Assembly: GCA_902651635.1 (NCBI GenBank)
Contig: CACRSC010000012.1
Span: 325,911-389,910 of the forward strand
Direction: 5' to 3'
Source of the DNA: Mastigamoeba balamuthi
Lineage: Eukaryota > Evosea > Mastigamoebida > Mastigamoebidae
Length of the DNA: 64,000 bases
Shown here: piece after piece, positions 1 through 11,500 of the stretch
Layout: every line of letters starts with the position of its first letter
Numbering within the stretch: the stretch's first letter is position 1
Program-made: the position numbers and the translations under genes
The notes under the pieces: generated by a model
The model's database searches: none
The model's input: only the letters and a program-made list of their open reading frames with translations
Told to the model about the DNA's origin: nothing

Positions 1-2370
1 CGCTCGCGCGAGGACCCTTTCTTCGACCTTCAGCTGCCCGTCCGCGGCCTTGGGACCCTCGAGGACTCGATCCGCAGGTTCTGCGAGCCCGAGCAGATGC
101 GCGGCGAGAACAGGGTGTCCTGCCCCACCTGCGGGCGCGCCACGGACTCCCTCAAAGGCCTGCGCATCAAGGAGCTGCCGCGACTGCTGACCCTGCAGCT
201 GAAGCGCTTCGACTTTGACCCCGCGACGTACAGGAGGGTCAAAATCAACACGCGCCTCGAGTACCCCGCGGTCCTCGACCTCTCGCACATCGTCCCCGGT
301 GCTCCCAAGTACAACCTGTTCGCCGTGATGCTCCACAGCGGCGGGGCGATGGGCGGCCACTACCAGGCGTTCGTGCGCGCGGACTCTGGGTGCTGGATCC
401 GCTGCAACGACTCGAGCGTCGTCGCAGTGCCGGAGACCGAGCTCGCCCAGGGCTTCGGAGGGCCTCCGGAGAGCGCTGGCGCGGTGGCGCACCGCCCGGA
501 CTCGACGACCAGCGCGTACATGCTCATGTACAGGTCGTCCGACTGTCCGTCAGTCGAGGTTGTGCAAGATATGGTGCCGGAGGCCGTAAGGGCGGAGATA
601 GAGGCCGAGAACGACAAGTTCCGCACAGCCAGGGCCGAGTGGCGCCGCAGGAGGGACACGCTGACCCTCAGGGTGTCGCTGGGCGCGGGGTCTGTCGCCG
701 CGAACGTGCAGATCCACAAAGACACGCCGCTGGCCGAGGCCAAGACCGCGATCTGTGCCGCGCTCAGGCCGGAGAACCCCCAGGTCCCAGAGGACATGGA
801 GCTCGTGAGATTGAGGTACTGGAAAGCCAACGCAGAGGCGCCGGGCGAGGCGTACACGGATACCAGCAAGACAATCGGGCAGCTGGGGTTCCACTCCAAC
901 ATGGCCCTCTTCGTCGAGGTGAGGCAGCCCGGCGCGGACTTCCCGGTGATCGACGACAGCATCCGCATCTCTCTCCTCAAGCTCGACGCCGAGGGGCGAG
1001 ACTTCTGCGAGCCCCACCCAGAGGCGCTCGCAGCCAGCGCCACCGTGGGCGATTTGAGAGCCCTGGCCTCGGCATTTGTGGGGTCGGCAGCGAGGATTGT
1101 CGCCGTCGTGATGGAGAACGGAAGGCAGAGGGCTACGGTTCTGAGCGAAGACGCAAAGGAGCTCAGGAGGGACCTCGGTGTTGCCGACGGCTCTATGCTC
1201 TACGCAGAGGACGCGAGCGTACCAGAGGAGAGCTCGAGGCTGCTGCAGAGGTTCGACGAGGAGTCCAACAGGATCGACATCGGATACAACAAGCTCAACT
1301 CCAAAGAGCCCACCCAACACGTGCGTCTCTTGCGGCGAAGACATGAGACTTGTGCCGGGCGGCGCTGCCCTATCTGAATGACCCTCGCTTTCCCGCAGAT
1401 GATCATCGATGGCAGGAAGACTGTGGGGTGCCTCAAGAACGAGATATCCAAGGCGCTGGGGGTACCGGAGGCCCAGTTCCGGCTGTGCAACAGCTTCTTC
1501 TCGGCTAAGGAGTACACGGACCCCGCGCGCACCATGGCGCAAGCAGGCCTCTTTGACGGCTGCAACGTCGCCGTGGTCCCCGGCGCGCCGTCCAAGTCGG
1601 GGGAGATCAAGCTCGCTGTGTTCCTGTACTCCCCGGACGCTCCGGACGCCGGCCCACTGGGAGCCGGCCGCTTTGGGAAGCTCCCCGACATCCCCGTCAC
1701 CGAGGACACGCAGGTGGGGGCCGTCGCGGCGGTGGTAGCGTCGTCGCTACAACAGGAGCACCCGGGGCTCGACCCGTCCCTCGTGCGGGTCCGCTCGAAG
1801 ATTGGTCCGCGCGTCGGGCAGCTACTTGCGCCCACGCGGACGCTCAGGGACTGCCTACCGGGCCTCAGGTCGGGCAAGGAGGTCGCTGTGCAGCTGCTGT
1901 CGGCGCCTGACGTGCTCCCGCCCAGCGGGCGTGTGCTCATCCTCGAAGTCGAGCGTTTCGACCCCGACAAGAACGCTGTCGGGCCCAGAAGTGCGTCGAC
2001 TTCACACTGGCCCCAAAGCGGCTTCTCAACACCTGTAGGCGAGGTGGTGCTCGACACGGACGCGACGATCGGTGAGCTGCAGTCGGTGCTGGCCTCGCGG
2101 GAGGGCCTAGCGAGGGCGTCGGCGGTGGCTGTGGCCAAGCCGCCGAGGTTCCTGCAGGAGCCCGAGCAGCTGCGCGAGGTCAACTGGCACGTGGAGGCGG
2201 AGGCGCAGCTGAGGACCATGCCGCTCAACTGCACGGACGGCGACCTGGTCGTGTTCTGCGAGTCCGTGCCCGAGTCGTGGCGCAAGAACAGGGCGGCCCA
2301 CAAGGAGACAGCCCTGAGGATCGACATCCACGCCCAGCAGAGGAACGCCGCTGAAGCTCCGATTGCATAG
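1..2370 (+). CDS. Ubiquitin-specific protease, USP47/USP40-like (5' end outside window)
   Basis: This is the C-terminal part of a cysteine deubiquitinase, which would remove ubiquitin from protein substrates. The frame is open from the first base. It enters within the USP catalytic fold, with a CxxC zinc pair (CPTCGRA), then LLTLQLKRFDFD and the histidine box GGHYQAFVR near base 350, and closes with STTSAYMLMYR. The catalytic Cys box lies upstream of the window. The following roughly 600 residues are ubiquitin-like repeats rich in charged residues, the layout of USP47 and USP40. One intron is seen at 1321-1398 (GTGCGT..GCAG); it is phase 0 and removes an in-frame stop. The stop codon is at 2368-2370. 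USP47 versus USP40 cannot be separated here. That it is a USP is near certain. Confidence 0.88.
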
Positions 2371-2588
2371 ACCTCTTCCGCACAAATTGACTGCCTTTTG
2401 CGGTGCGCAATGTGGGCTGTGGGCACCGACGCTCGGGGGTGTGGAGGTGTGGCGGGCGTTTTGTTGCTGTAAAGGGGAAGGGGGCACGGGGCGGTGTGGA
2501 GTGTGGGATTGCCAATGACCTCCCCGGCGCCCTCGCCAGTTCATTTCAGTAGTTCATTCACAAATCAGAGCAAGAGATCGAGCCAAGA

Positions 2589-3524
2589 ATGAAGGCTGTC
2601 ATAGCTGTGCTGCTGCTCGCCGCTGTCGCCTCGGCCTCGACCCTCGACGCCTTCCGCTCCTGGGCGAAGTCGGAGGGCAAGGTCTACACGGCTGTCGAGT
2701 CCAAGTACCGCCTGCACGTCTTCGAGGAGAACCTGGCGATCATCAACCGCCTCAACATGCAGAACCACGGGGCCCAGTTCGGCCTGAACAAGTTCTCGGA
2801 CCTGACCAGCGCCGAGTTCAAGGCGCTCTACACGACCACGCTGCCCGCGCGCCAGCCCGGCGACATCGCCGTCGTTCCCGACTCGGACGACGACTCGCTC
2901 GACATGAGGCCGTGGATGCCCGCCATCAAGGACCAGGGGCAGTGCGGGTCGTGCTGGGCCTTCAGCGCGATCGCCAACGCCGAGGGCGCGTGGTACCTGA
3001 AGAACCAGCAGGTCGTCTCGCTGTCGGAGCAGCAGCTCGTCTCGTGCGACAAGGCCGACTCGGGCTGCAACGGCGGCCTGATGGACAACGCCGCCAAGTA
3101 CATGGTGAGCAACGGCATCTCCAGCGAGGAGGACTACCCCTACGTCTCGGGCAGCGGCATGGTCCCCAAGTGCAAGGCGTTCACCGCCAAGTACCACTTC
3201 TCCGGCAGCCAGATGCTCGGCGAGGTCCGCTCCGACGACAGCGTCATCGCGTACCTGAAGCAGTACGGGCCGCTCGCGGTGGCCATCGAGGCGGACCAGT
3301 CGGTGTTCCAGAACTACAGGTCTGGCATCCTGGACTCGAAGGGGTGCGGGACGAAACTGGACCACGGCGTAGCGCTGGTCGGCTACGGCACCGAGTCCGG
3401 AAAGCCGTTCTGGATCGTGCGCAACTCGTGGGGGTCGTCGTGGGGAGAGAACGGGTACATCCGCATGGTCCGCGGCAAGAACATGTGCGGCATCAACAGC
3501 ATGATCTCGACCATCATCGCTTAA
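2589..3524 (+). CDS. Cathepsin L-like papain-family cysteine protease (C1A)
   Basis: A single exon encodes 311 residues. Residues 1-16 (MKAVIAVLLLAAVASA) form a signal peptide. An I29-type inhibitory propeptide follows, with an ERFNIN-like helix and FGLNKFSDLTSAEF. The mature enzyme begins near residue 100. The active-site Gln and Cys lie in DQGQCGSCWAF, the His in DHGVALVGYG and the Asn in RNSWGSSWGENGY, so the catalytic set is complete. The protein should be secreted or lysosomal and cut proteins after propeptide removal. Its length is slightly under the usual 320-340 residues. The start is the first ATG after an A-rich leader and gives the signal peptide. The fine subfamily (cathepsin L versus a protist digestive protease) is not resolved. 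Confidence 0.95.
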   Translation: MKAVIAVLLLAAVASASTLDAFRSWAKSEGKVYTAVESKYRLHVFEENLAIINRLNMQNHGAQFGLNKFSDLTSAEFKALYTTTLPARQPGDIAVVPDSDDDSLDMRPWMPAIKDQGQCGSCWAFSAIANAEGAWYLKNQQVVSLSEQQLVSCDKADSGCNGGLMDNAAKYMVSNGISSEEDYPYVSGSGMVPKCKAFTAKYHFSGSQMLGEVRSDDSVIAYLKQYGPLAVAIEADQSVFQNYRSGILDSKGCGTKLDHGVALVGYGTESGKPFWIVRNSWGSSWGENGYIRMVRGKNMCGINSMISTIIA

Positions 3525-3659
3525 CTAGCAGGTTCTTGGTCTGGCCGTCCAATAGCTCCACATGAAGGACAAGTGTTCATAAAAGGAAACTACAACAATA
3601 CAGCCCTCGCCCCATCTTTCGGGTTTCGTGCTTCAAACATTGTTAATGTAAGTGTGAAA

Positions 3660-3741
3660 GTGTTCGTGGCCGAGCGGTCTAAGGCGGCACCTTGAGGTGG
3701 TGTTCTCTTCGGAGGCGAGGGTTCGAATCCCTTCGAACACA
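3660..3741 (+). tRNA. tRNA-Leu (anticodon GAG)
   Basis: The acceptor arms GTGTTCG (3660-3666) and CGAACAC (3734-3740) pair fully. The D arm has the Leu/Ser pattern GCCGAGCGGTCTAAGGC. The anticodon stem GCACC/GGTGT encloses the loop TTGAGGT, which gives anticodon GAG. A long class II variable arm and a T arm with TTCGAAT follow. There is no intron. Eukaryotes usually read this leucine box with AAG (inosine), so GAG is unusual. The identity as Leu rests on the anticodon and the long variable arm. Confidence 0.9.
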
Positions 3742-3872
3742 TTTTTTCTCTCTTGGTACATGATATTAATTAGTTGATTGTCTTTTCCACACTTCCAAGA
3801 GAATTTTGACGTTGCACGAAATGAGACCGAAAGTAGTGCTCCGTTGTTGTATTCCCTCGCGCGGGCACAACC

Positions 3873-4337
3873 TCACCGTGACGACCCCGCATCCAGTCGC
3901 TCGAGGAACGCCCTTGTGAAATCCCTGGGAAGCGCGTTGTGTGAGACTCGATCCCCTGAAAATCTCGGGGAAGTCCAGATCTCAACGGGTATCTGGGCAG
4001 CCACGCACTCCTTCTTCTGCAGCTCCTCCTGGATGTTGCGGCAGTCCTGCTCCTGCTCCTGGAGGACCCGCTTGGATCCCGGGATGCTGTCGACGACCGT
4101 CTTGACGCTCTCCAGCATCTCCGCCAGCTCCGTCGCCGCTCTCTTGGCCTCCACCTGCGCACCAGCCGTCCCGGGAGGGAAGCAAGCAAGCAAGCAAAGC
4201 GGGGACGGCCCGTCAGGAGCGTCTACGCGCGGCCGACTCCCACGGGGGGGCGAGGGTACCTTGTCCTTCCTGTCGACGGCGGAGAGGACGGCGAGCATCA
4301 GCAGCTCGAGCCTCGCAGGCTCCACGCGCGCCGCCAT
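3873..4337 (-). CDS. Small coiled-coil protein, possible Mediator subunit 9
   Basis: The reading frame starts at 4337 (MAARVEPARLELLMLAV). It has a plausible 105-bp intron at 4155-4259 (GTACCC..GCAG) that leaves the frame intact. The joined product has a helical region in which ESVKTVVDSIPGSKRVLQEQ is followed by paired helices ending in QKKE. The sequence 'IPG...EEQ...L...K' resembles the Med9 signature (LPGI..EEQ..I..L). Med9 belongs to the Mediator middle module and contacts Med4/Med7. The C-terminal 45 residues look unlike the rest and may be read-through past an unseen splice site. The protein is short and the resemblance weak, so another coiled-coil factor is quite possible. Confidence 0.4.
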   Translation of the reverse strand: MAARVEPARLELLMLAVLSAVDRKDKVPSPPRGSRPRVDAPDGPSPLCLLACFPPGTAGAQVEAKRAATELAEMLESVKTVVDSIPGSKRVLQEQEQDCRNIQEELQKKECVAAQIPVEIWTSPRFSGDRVSHNALPRDFTRAFLERLDAGSSR

Positions 4338-4676
4338 TGTGGAGATTTCGGGGGGAGAAGAAGGCGATATTTGGGGGCTACGCCTGATTCTTCGAGGAAA
4401 AATGTGTCACGAGTGACGCAAACGTTGACGTCTTTGCCCTTTTCCGGGGGTGCGCCCGCAATTTGCGATTTTCCGCTGACGTAAGAGCTAACTGCCCCGA
4501 AGCCCGCGTGGTCTGCCTCGTCCTGCGACCAGGCCGGCCAGAAAACTCGCTGCGTTTGCCCGGGTCGCCTTGCCAGCGTGCCATACAGCCCCCGTGCCCT
4601 CTTGGTGCTGCCGTGTGCCCAGCCTTGCGATAGTGCCCCGCTGCCTGCCTGTGGGCTCGCGTGGATTGCCTCGAAA

Positions 4677-6609
4677 ATGTCAGAAACAAGCGACTCGGAC
4701 CGCTGCCCGCGTGCCAAGCGCGACTCCCCGACCCCGAGGACGCCTGCAGTGTGGGCCCGTGCACACAACTTCCCCTGGTGGCCTGCTCGCGTACGCCCCT
4801 CCCCGTCCCCATTTCTTTCATTCACCAATTTTCTTGTTCGACGCTTTTTCTTTTCGCCCCCCGCTTCTTCCAAAATATCTCAACTCAAATATCTCGCCGC
4901 GCGGGTGCGCCGCCTCGCCTCGCCGCGCCGCCGCCGCCCCTCCGCGCTCACAGAGGGCCGATGACTCGGAGGCGCGCGGGGTCGCGCGCACGGCGCTCCC
5001 CAACCACCGCGCGTACTTCTTCTTCGGTACCCACGACATGTGCGGCTGCAATTTTCCCCCAACATCAAGCCACGCACACCCAAGCCACATCAGCAGCGAC
5101 GACGTGGCAAGATGACGCAAGCGGTTGTTTGCGCCCACTTTGACCCCTTCCTTGCGGGGCCCCCCCTGCAGCGCGTGGGTCGAGGAGACCCGCGTGAGGC
5201 CGTTCTTGGACGGGTACCGTGTGGGCGAGGGCGTGGCCACCAAGCTCCGCCGGCTCGCCGACAACCCCTCGTGGCGCGCAGCCCTCAAGGCGCGTCGCAC
5301 CCAATTGCCATTTCCCCACAACTGAATTGCCAACCAATTCAGCTCAACTCCCCCCCCCACTTCCCACTTTGAGCTGCCCGAACTAACGCAGCGCAACCTA
5401 CCACCCGGGCAGGAGGCGGAGGAGTGGGAGGGCATTGCCGAGGAGAGGCCGGCCAAGCGGGCAGCCGTCGCCGTGCCGACCTCGCCCAACGCCGTCGCCC
5501 CCTCGGACGACTCGTCCGACGCCGAGCACGCGGGCCCCGCCCCGCTGCGCCGCGGGTCCATGCCCAGGCCCGTCGTGCGCTCGCTCTCCAAGTCGCCCAA
5601 CCCCGTCGACTCGCCCGTCTCCCCGCGCGCGCCCCCGGCGCTGCAAGGTGCCCGCCCGCCCCCTCCGTTTTCTCGCCTGACGTAACGCAGGCATTTCCTG
5701 GACCCTGTCGGGCTCACTACGGCGCCCCTCGCTCGCTCCTCCCCCACGCCAGACAGGGCGCGCGCGCACCCGGTGCACAGGAGGCACGTGGAGACGTCGG
5801 CCAGCGCCAACGTCCCGCCGCCGCGCCGCGTGCTGTCGCAGCAGTTTGGCGAGCTGCGCGGCACGATAGCGTTCGGGACGCAGGGGCACATCGAGGCCAT
5901 CTCGGGCATGATCGAGGGCCACCCCAAGGCCGGCTTCGTCTTCAACGCCTCCTTCCGCGGCATCACCTACACGTGCGCCCTCCTCCCCCCTCCCCAGCCC
6001 ACAGCCATCCGGAATATCTTCCGGGAGATATTTCCCACGGGAAGCGGAACCTCTTTATGACATCACAACTCACTGGGGGGCCCCGGCGGATCCAGGGGGT
6101 TCGCGGCGCCAGAGGCGACGATGAGGATAGCGGCGAGGAAGGGGCTGAGCAACACGCCGTCGCTGCCGATGGCGGCGCGCGAGTTTGTGTCGCAGGCGGC
6201 GTTTGCGGTGCGCGCGGGGCAGTCGATGGTGCTCTACGGGTCTGCGCTCGAGAACAACCAGGACATCGCCAACGCGGACCCCAGCAAGTCGCCCGCGCTG
6301 ATCCAGGAGCAGCTGCAGAGGTTCAAGCACAACCGCGTGCTCTCGCCCCAGACGATCACCGCGCTCGAGGCCGCCCGCCAGGCGCAGGCGCAGACGCAGG
6401 CGGCGCAGGCCCAGGCGGCCCAGGCACAGGCCCAGCAGACGGCGCTGGCCAGGGTCTCGGCGTCGCAGCACACGACGGCCATGGCAGCGGCATCGGCCGT
6501 CGCAGCGATGGAGCGCCAGCACCAGCACCAACAGCAGCAGCAGCAGCAGCAGCAGCAAGCCCAGCAACAACAACAACAACAACAACAGCAGCAGCAGCAG
6601 CAGCAAACT

Positions 6610-6644
<35 letters not shown>

Positions 6645-8178
6645 GTCGCTGCTGAGGCCGCAGTCGCCGTCAGCGCCGCTGTCGGCGATACGCGTGATGG
6701 GCGCGCCGACGTCTGAGGCGCTGCTGGGGGCGGCGGGGATGGCAGCGCGGCAGCAGAACCTCGCGGGCCACGCGTCGATCACGGGGGAGAGCGGCACCCA
6801 GAGGTTCGTGCTGGGCCAGGCGGTGCAGTACGGGAGGCGCCGCGGCGGGTCGCACGCTGCGCAGAGCTTGCCGCTGGCGGCGGCCGTGGCGCTGTCGAGC
6901 CAGCAGCAGGTGGACGTGCGCACGCTGCCCGCGCGGCAGGAGGAGCTGATGAGCCAGCTGGCGGACCTGCACCGCGAGGGGCTCAAGATGGGCCAGAACC
7001 CCACGCTGCTCTCGTCGCTCTCGCCCGAGGAGGCGGCCGCCGCGCAGAACGCGCTCAACAGGCAGCAGCGCCAGCACCAGATTCAGCAGCAGCTCCAGCA
7101 GCAGCTCCTCCAGCAGCAGCAGCAGCAGCCTCAGTCGCTGTCGCAGCCGCAGCTGCAGTCGCAACCCAAGTCGCAGCCGCAGCAGCCGCAGCAGCCACAG
7201 CCACAGCAGCAGCAGAAGCAGCACACGATGGTCGCCATGACAGCAGCGGCAGCAGCGGCAGCGGGGCCTGCACCGCAGCTGTCGCAGATGCCCCCGCGCC
7301 TGTCAACCCCGGGCGCCTCCCCTGTGCGACCCATGATGCTGATGCAGCGCCATCCCCAGCAGCAGCAGCAGCAGATCCGCGCTCAGCAGCAGTCGCCACA
7401 GCAGCAGCCTCAGCATCGCATTCAGCAGCAGGCGGCACAGGCACAGGCTCAGGCTCAGGCACAACCGCAGCAGCAGCAGCAGCAGCAGAGGGACAACAAC
7501 ACAGCACAGCAGGTCGTGATCGCCAACATGACGCCCACGCCGGAGAGCCGCGTGGTGCAGCAGTTTAACGCGGAGGCCGCCGCCAACCCCACGGACCCGG
7601 CCATCATGGCGGCGCGCAGAGACCTCATGTCCACGCAGAACAAGTACAAGGCGATGGTGCAGCGCCTGCGCGCAGAGTACGAGGCGGCGGTGGCCAACGC
7701 GTCCACCAAGCCGCCAGAGCAGGAAAAGCAGGAGGCCGCTCAAGCCGCCGCCCTGTTCGAGAGCCAGGCGAATGCGCTGCGCAAGTCGTATGAGGAGGCG
7801 CGCAACAAGCTGTACTCCTACGGCCTCTCCCAGGCCAGGCAGAGGAACTCGTCAACTGCCTCCACACGGGCACCCACTGCCTCGGAAGCTCAGCAGCAGC
7901 AGCAGCACCCGTCGCAGTCGCCACAGCAGTGGGGCCAAGCTCCGTCAGCACCGGGAACCCCGACGAAGCCACAGGGGGCCCAGCAGCCACCCCTGAGGGT
8001 GGTGTCGCCCTCGCAGCAGTCGATCGCGCAGAGGGCGGAGCAGATGCTCAAGCTGCCCAGCAGCGTGTCGGTGGCGTCGATGATGCAGTCTGGCGTGGCC
8101 CCGCACAGACCACTCGCGTCCAAGCCGACGTCGCCGGACCAGAACAACAACAGCAGCGGCAGCACTGGCCCGTGGTAA
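4677..8178 (+). CDS. PWWP-domain, glutamine-rich nuclear protein (six exons, 951 aa)
   Basis: Six exons keep one frame: 4677-4790, 4954-5039, 5172-5289, 5413-5647, 5753-5972 and 6096-8178. The first three rebuild a PWWP domain: VWARAHNFPWWPARV, then AYFFFGTHD, then AWVEETRVRPF with the closing helices. PWWP domains bind methylated histone tails and DNA, so a chromatin role is expected. A serine/proline linker and a conserved-looking block (GHIEAISGMIEGHPKAGFVF...FRGITYTG) follow. The rest is extremely rich in Gln, with CAG/CAA tracts at 6533-6645, 7081-7220 and 7360-7490. Intron 3 (5290-5412) starts with GC rather than GT (AAG|GCGCGT). No enzyme domain is visible. The PWWP call is firm; which chromatin complex it serves is unknown. 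Confidence 0.72.
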
Positions 8179-8561
8179 GGAAGCAACCACTACGCTCGGG
8201 CCAGGCAGTCGCACACACACGCTCAAAGACACCACACCAGACTTCTCCCTTGTTGATTTCGTTGATCTCAGTCAGGCCCAATCGTCAAACAACCGCGTTT
8301 TACGGGCAAAACGCCTTGCAACCTTCTGAATACTGTGAACTACAATTCCCGAGAGATGGGCTTTACGAGCCAACGCCGCATTCATCATCAGCTTTGCCTG
8401 TTGTGTTGCTCATCGGGTGGAATGGGGTCTCATCTCCACACATTTCGTACACAACCGCATCGATTCAAACAAGGGCTCACCTGGTAGGTCTCGGATAATC
8501 TGAACCACAACAACTCGGAATGCAAAGGACACAACACGTGAGCGTTGAACCATTACTCGAC

Positions 8562-11500
8562 CTAAAGGCCCGACTTTAACAAGTTGGCAAGGAGCTCAAC
8601 CTCTCCGTCTTGCGTGTCCTCTTCCGCCTCGAGGGGTTCGTCTGGCAGCGCACCTCCAGTGAACACGCCTCCGGCGAACGCACCGGGACCCGCTCCCGAC
8701 GGCGCCATCGAACCCAGTGGTTGCATCGCGGGGATGGAGGCGCCGGGCATCATCCCGGGGAACGAAGGTCGCGGCTGCATCGGCGACGTCCTCGGGAGGG
8801 CCGCGGAAAACGGCATCTGGGACAGGCCGACGCAGGGGAACGAGTACGGCGACCCGAAGGCGCTGTAGAAGTCGCTAGTGCCCGGCGCCCACGTCCTCGC
8901 GGCAGTGGACTCTGCAGCCAGCTTCCAGCTCCCGGCGGCGGCCCCCGCGAGAGGTGTCTGCTGCGCCAAGCGCGCGCTCCACGTGTCCGCAGCGCCCAGA
9001 GGCGACGCCACGGCAGGCGCTGCCCCCAAGGGCTGCGGCAGGGGCGACGGCGACCCCAGCGAGGCTGTGGGCTGCAGCACCTGCGGCGGCGTGTTGACGG
9101 CCGTCGGGGCGATGACGTACGATATCGCCCTGGCCGGCGACGCCGCCGGCGAGCTGGCCGCCGCCTGCTGCGACCCGATGACGAGCGACGGCGACAGCAC
9201 CGCGGGCGACGAGCCTCCGCAGAGCACCTGCGCCTGCTGCTGCTGCGGCGGGGGTATGAACAGCGGCGACGCCGAGTGCTTGACGATGGGCCTCGTCGAG
9301 CCCGACGACGGCGACGGAGGCGACGCCGACGCCTGCTGCGGCTGCGGCGCCGGCGCCGCGTAGAACCGGTGCTGCGGGATGAACGCCGGCGCCTGCGACA
9401 TGGCGGCGGCGAACGCGCTCGCCGGCGACGGGGACCTCAGCGAGACGGGCGACGCGCACTCGGGGCTCGGCGACGACCCGAGCGACGACGGCGCCAGCGG
9501 GCAGCAGCACGCGTCCGCGGGCGACGCGGAGAAGCTCGGCGACGGCGCCTGCAGCGCGGCAGAGGGCGCGGTCGACGGCGGCTTGCTCCACTTGCCCGTC
9601 GGCAGGTGCTGCTCGCGCTGCAGCGGCGGCGGCGGCGGCAGGGCGACGCACTCGGCCGAGGCCGCCGCGGCGGGCGCGACGACGGCGGCGTAGCTCTGCG
9701 CCACGGCCGTCTGCGGCGGGTACTCGGCCGCCCCTGCGAGCAGCATCGCCGTGAGCTCCTTCTCCTGCATCTTCCTGTTCTTGTCCTTGGCCTTCTTCTT
9801 CTTGTGCGGCTGCTGCTGCTGCTGCTGTGGCTGCTGCTGTTGTTGCTGCTGTGGCTGCTGCTGCTGCTGCTGGGGCTGCTGTGCCTGTGCCTGCTGCTGC
9901 TGCGGAGCTGGCGACGGCTCCGCCTTTCGGGGCAGCAGCAGCTCGGCGGCGATGTCGTCGCGCGGGTGCAGGGGCACCGAGGCGAAGTCGTCGCACTCGT
10001 CCACAACGCCCGTCGCGCGCTTCTTGGTCCCGGCGACGATCTCTATCCTCCTGGGGGCCTGCTTGGCCGCCTTCTTGCCGCCCTTGGCCGCTGGCGGCGA
10101 CACCGACCGCCCTACAGGAGCTGCCTCGGCCGCGACGGGCTCCGCAGGCGCCACAGCCTCTGCCGGCGCAGGCGCCTGCTCCGGCGACAGCCCAGTGGCT
10201 GCAGCGGGCGCGGCGGCGGGGTGCTTCGCCGCAGGCTGGGGGGCGGCAGAGGGCTTGGTCTTCTCCCTCTCGCGCTTCTCGCGCTCGCGGGACTCGCGCT
10301 TCTGCTCGCGCTGGGCCTTGAGCGCCTTGAGCCTCGCCTGGTTCTGCGCCCGGCGGGCCTGCCTCTGCTGCCTGGTCAGCGGCGCAGGGCCCCTCTCCTT
10401 CTCCCTGTACACCGTCGTGTACGTCCGCTTGTCGTTGTCCTCCATCTTCACCCTCCTCGTGTCTGCGCTCCCCGCGTCAGTCGGGGGGCCGCGGGCGGCG
10501 GGTCGCGCCGGGATGAGAGAGCACAGAGGATGCGCCCCGGGCACGCCGGGGTGGGGCACGGCGAGTCGTCCTTGGGGCAGTCGGCCAGGTGCTTGCGCTC
10601 GTGCTCGCGCCAGCACCGCACGTGGTAGAGCACGTCGCAGTACCTGCGCTCGCTGCAGCGCACCGTCACGTGCTCCTCGCTCTCGTGCACCAGCCGCCCG
10701 GCGCGGCGGCACGACGGCAGCCCGCACGGCCCGATCACCTCGTCCTCGGGCTCCTCCCGCGGCGCCGGCGCCTGCGCCGTCTCCGCCTGCCTCGCGAGCC
10801 TCGCGATGTGCGCCGGCAGCTTCTTTGACTTGGCCTCGGCGTCCTCCTGCTTGGCCTTGCGCTCCTTGCGCTGCCTCCGCGGGGCCTCGGACGACCGCAC
10901 GGCCTCCTCCGCCGCCGCCGCTGCCGCAGCCGCAGCCGCAGCGCTGCGCCCGAGCCGCGTGCCCGGCGCGCCCGCACCCGTCGAGGCCGCCGCCGCCTGC
11001 GCCTGCTTGCGCGCGAGGCTCGGCTTGGACCGCGGCTTCCTCGCGGCCGCCGCGGCCTGCTCCATCAGCTTGCGCGTGAGCTCCAGCGACTCGGGGTCGA
11101 ACTCGATGACCTTCTCCCCGGGGCCCTTCTTCCCCAGCATCTTGCGCAGCCTCTCGGCCGCGGGCCTGCGGGCCGCGTCGTCCTCGGCTGCGTCGCCTGC
11201 CGCGTGAGCGTTGCGGGGGGCGCGGGAGCTGCGCGTCTGGGCCGTACAGAGGGGGCTCTGAGGGCCGGCAGCGGCGCCGTCGCTCGCGTCGCTGGCGTCG
11301 GTCTCGTCCTCCTCCTCGTCCTCGTACTCCCCGTCGTCCGCGTCGCTGTCCGAGTCGTCGTCCGACATCAGCGGCGGGGGCTCGTCCCCGTCGCTCTCGC
11401 TCTCGCCCTCGCTCTCCAGCAGCGGCGGCAGGTCCTGGTACGGGTCCTGCGCCTCGGCCGCGGTTGCCGCGCTGGTCTTGGCCGCCGTACTTTGGGCCGC

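Noticed and set aside
550-1542. Long minus-strand ORFs opposite the USP gene
   Set aside because: These are antisense shadows of a clear USP reading frame with no family motif of their own. The same applies opposite the trifunctional pyrimidine gene and the poly-Gln genes.
6070-7743. Poly-Leu, poly-Ala and poly-Cys ORFs opposite the Gln tracts
   Set aside because: CAG/CAA repeats read on the other strand or in other frames give these. They are translation artefacts.
10443-10450. Two adjacent genes split by a stop and an ATG
   Set aside because: A phase-matched intron at 10463-10524 removes the stop and completes a zinc domain, so one gene is the better model.
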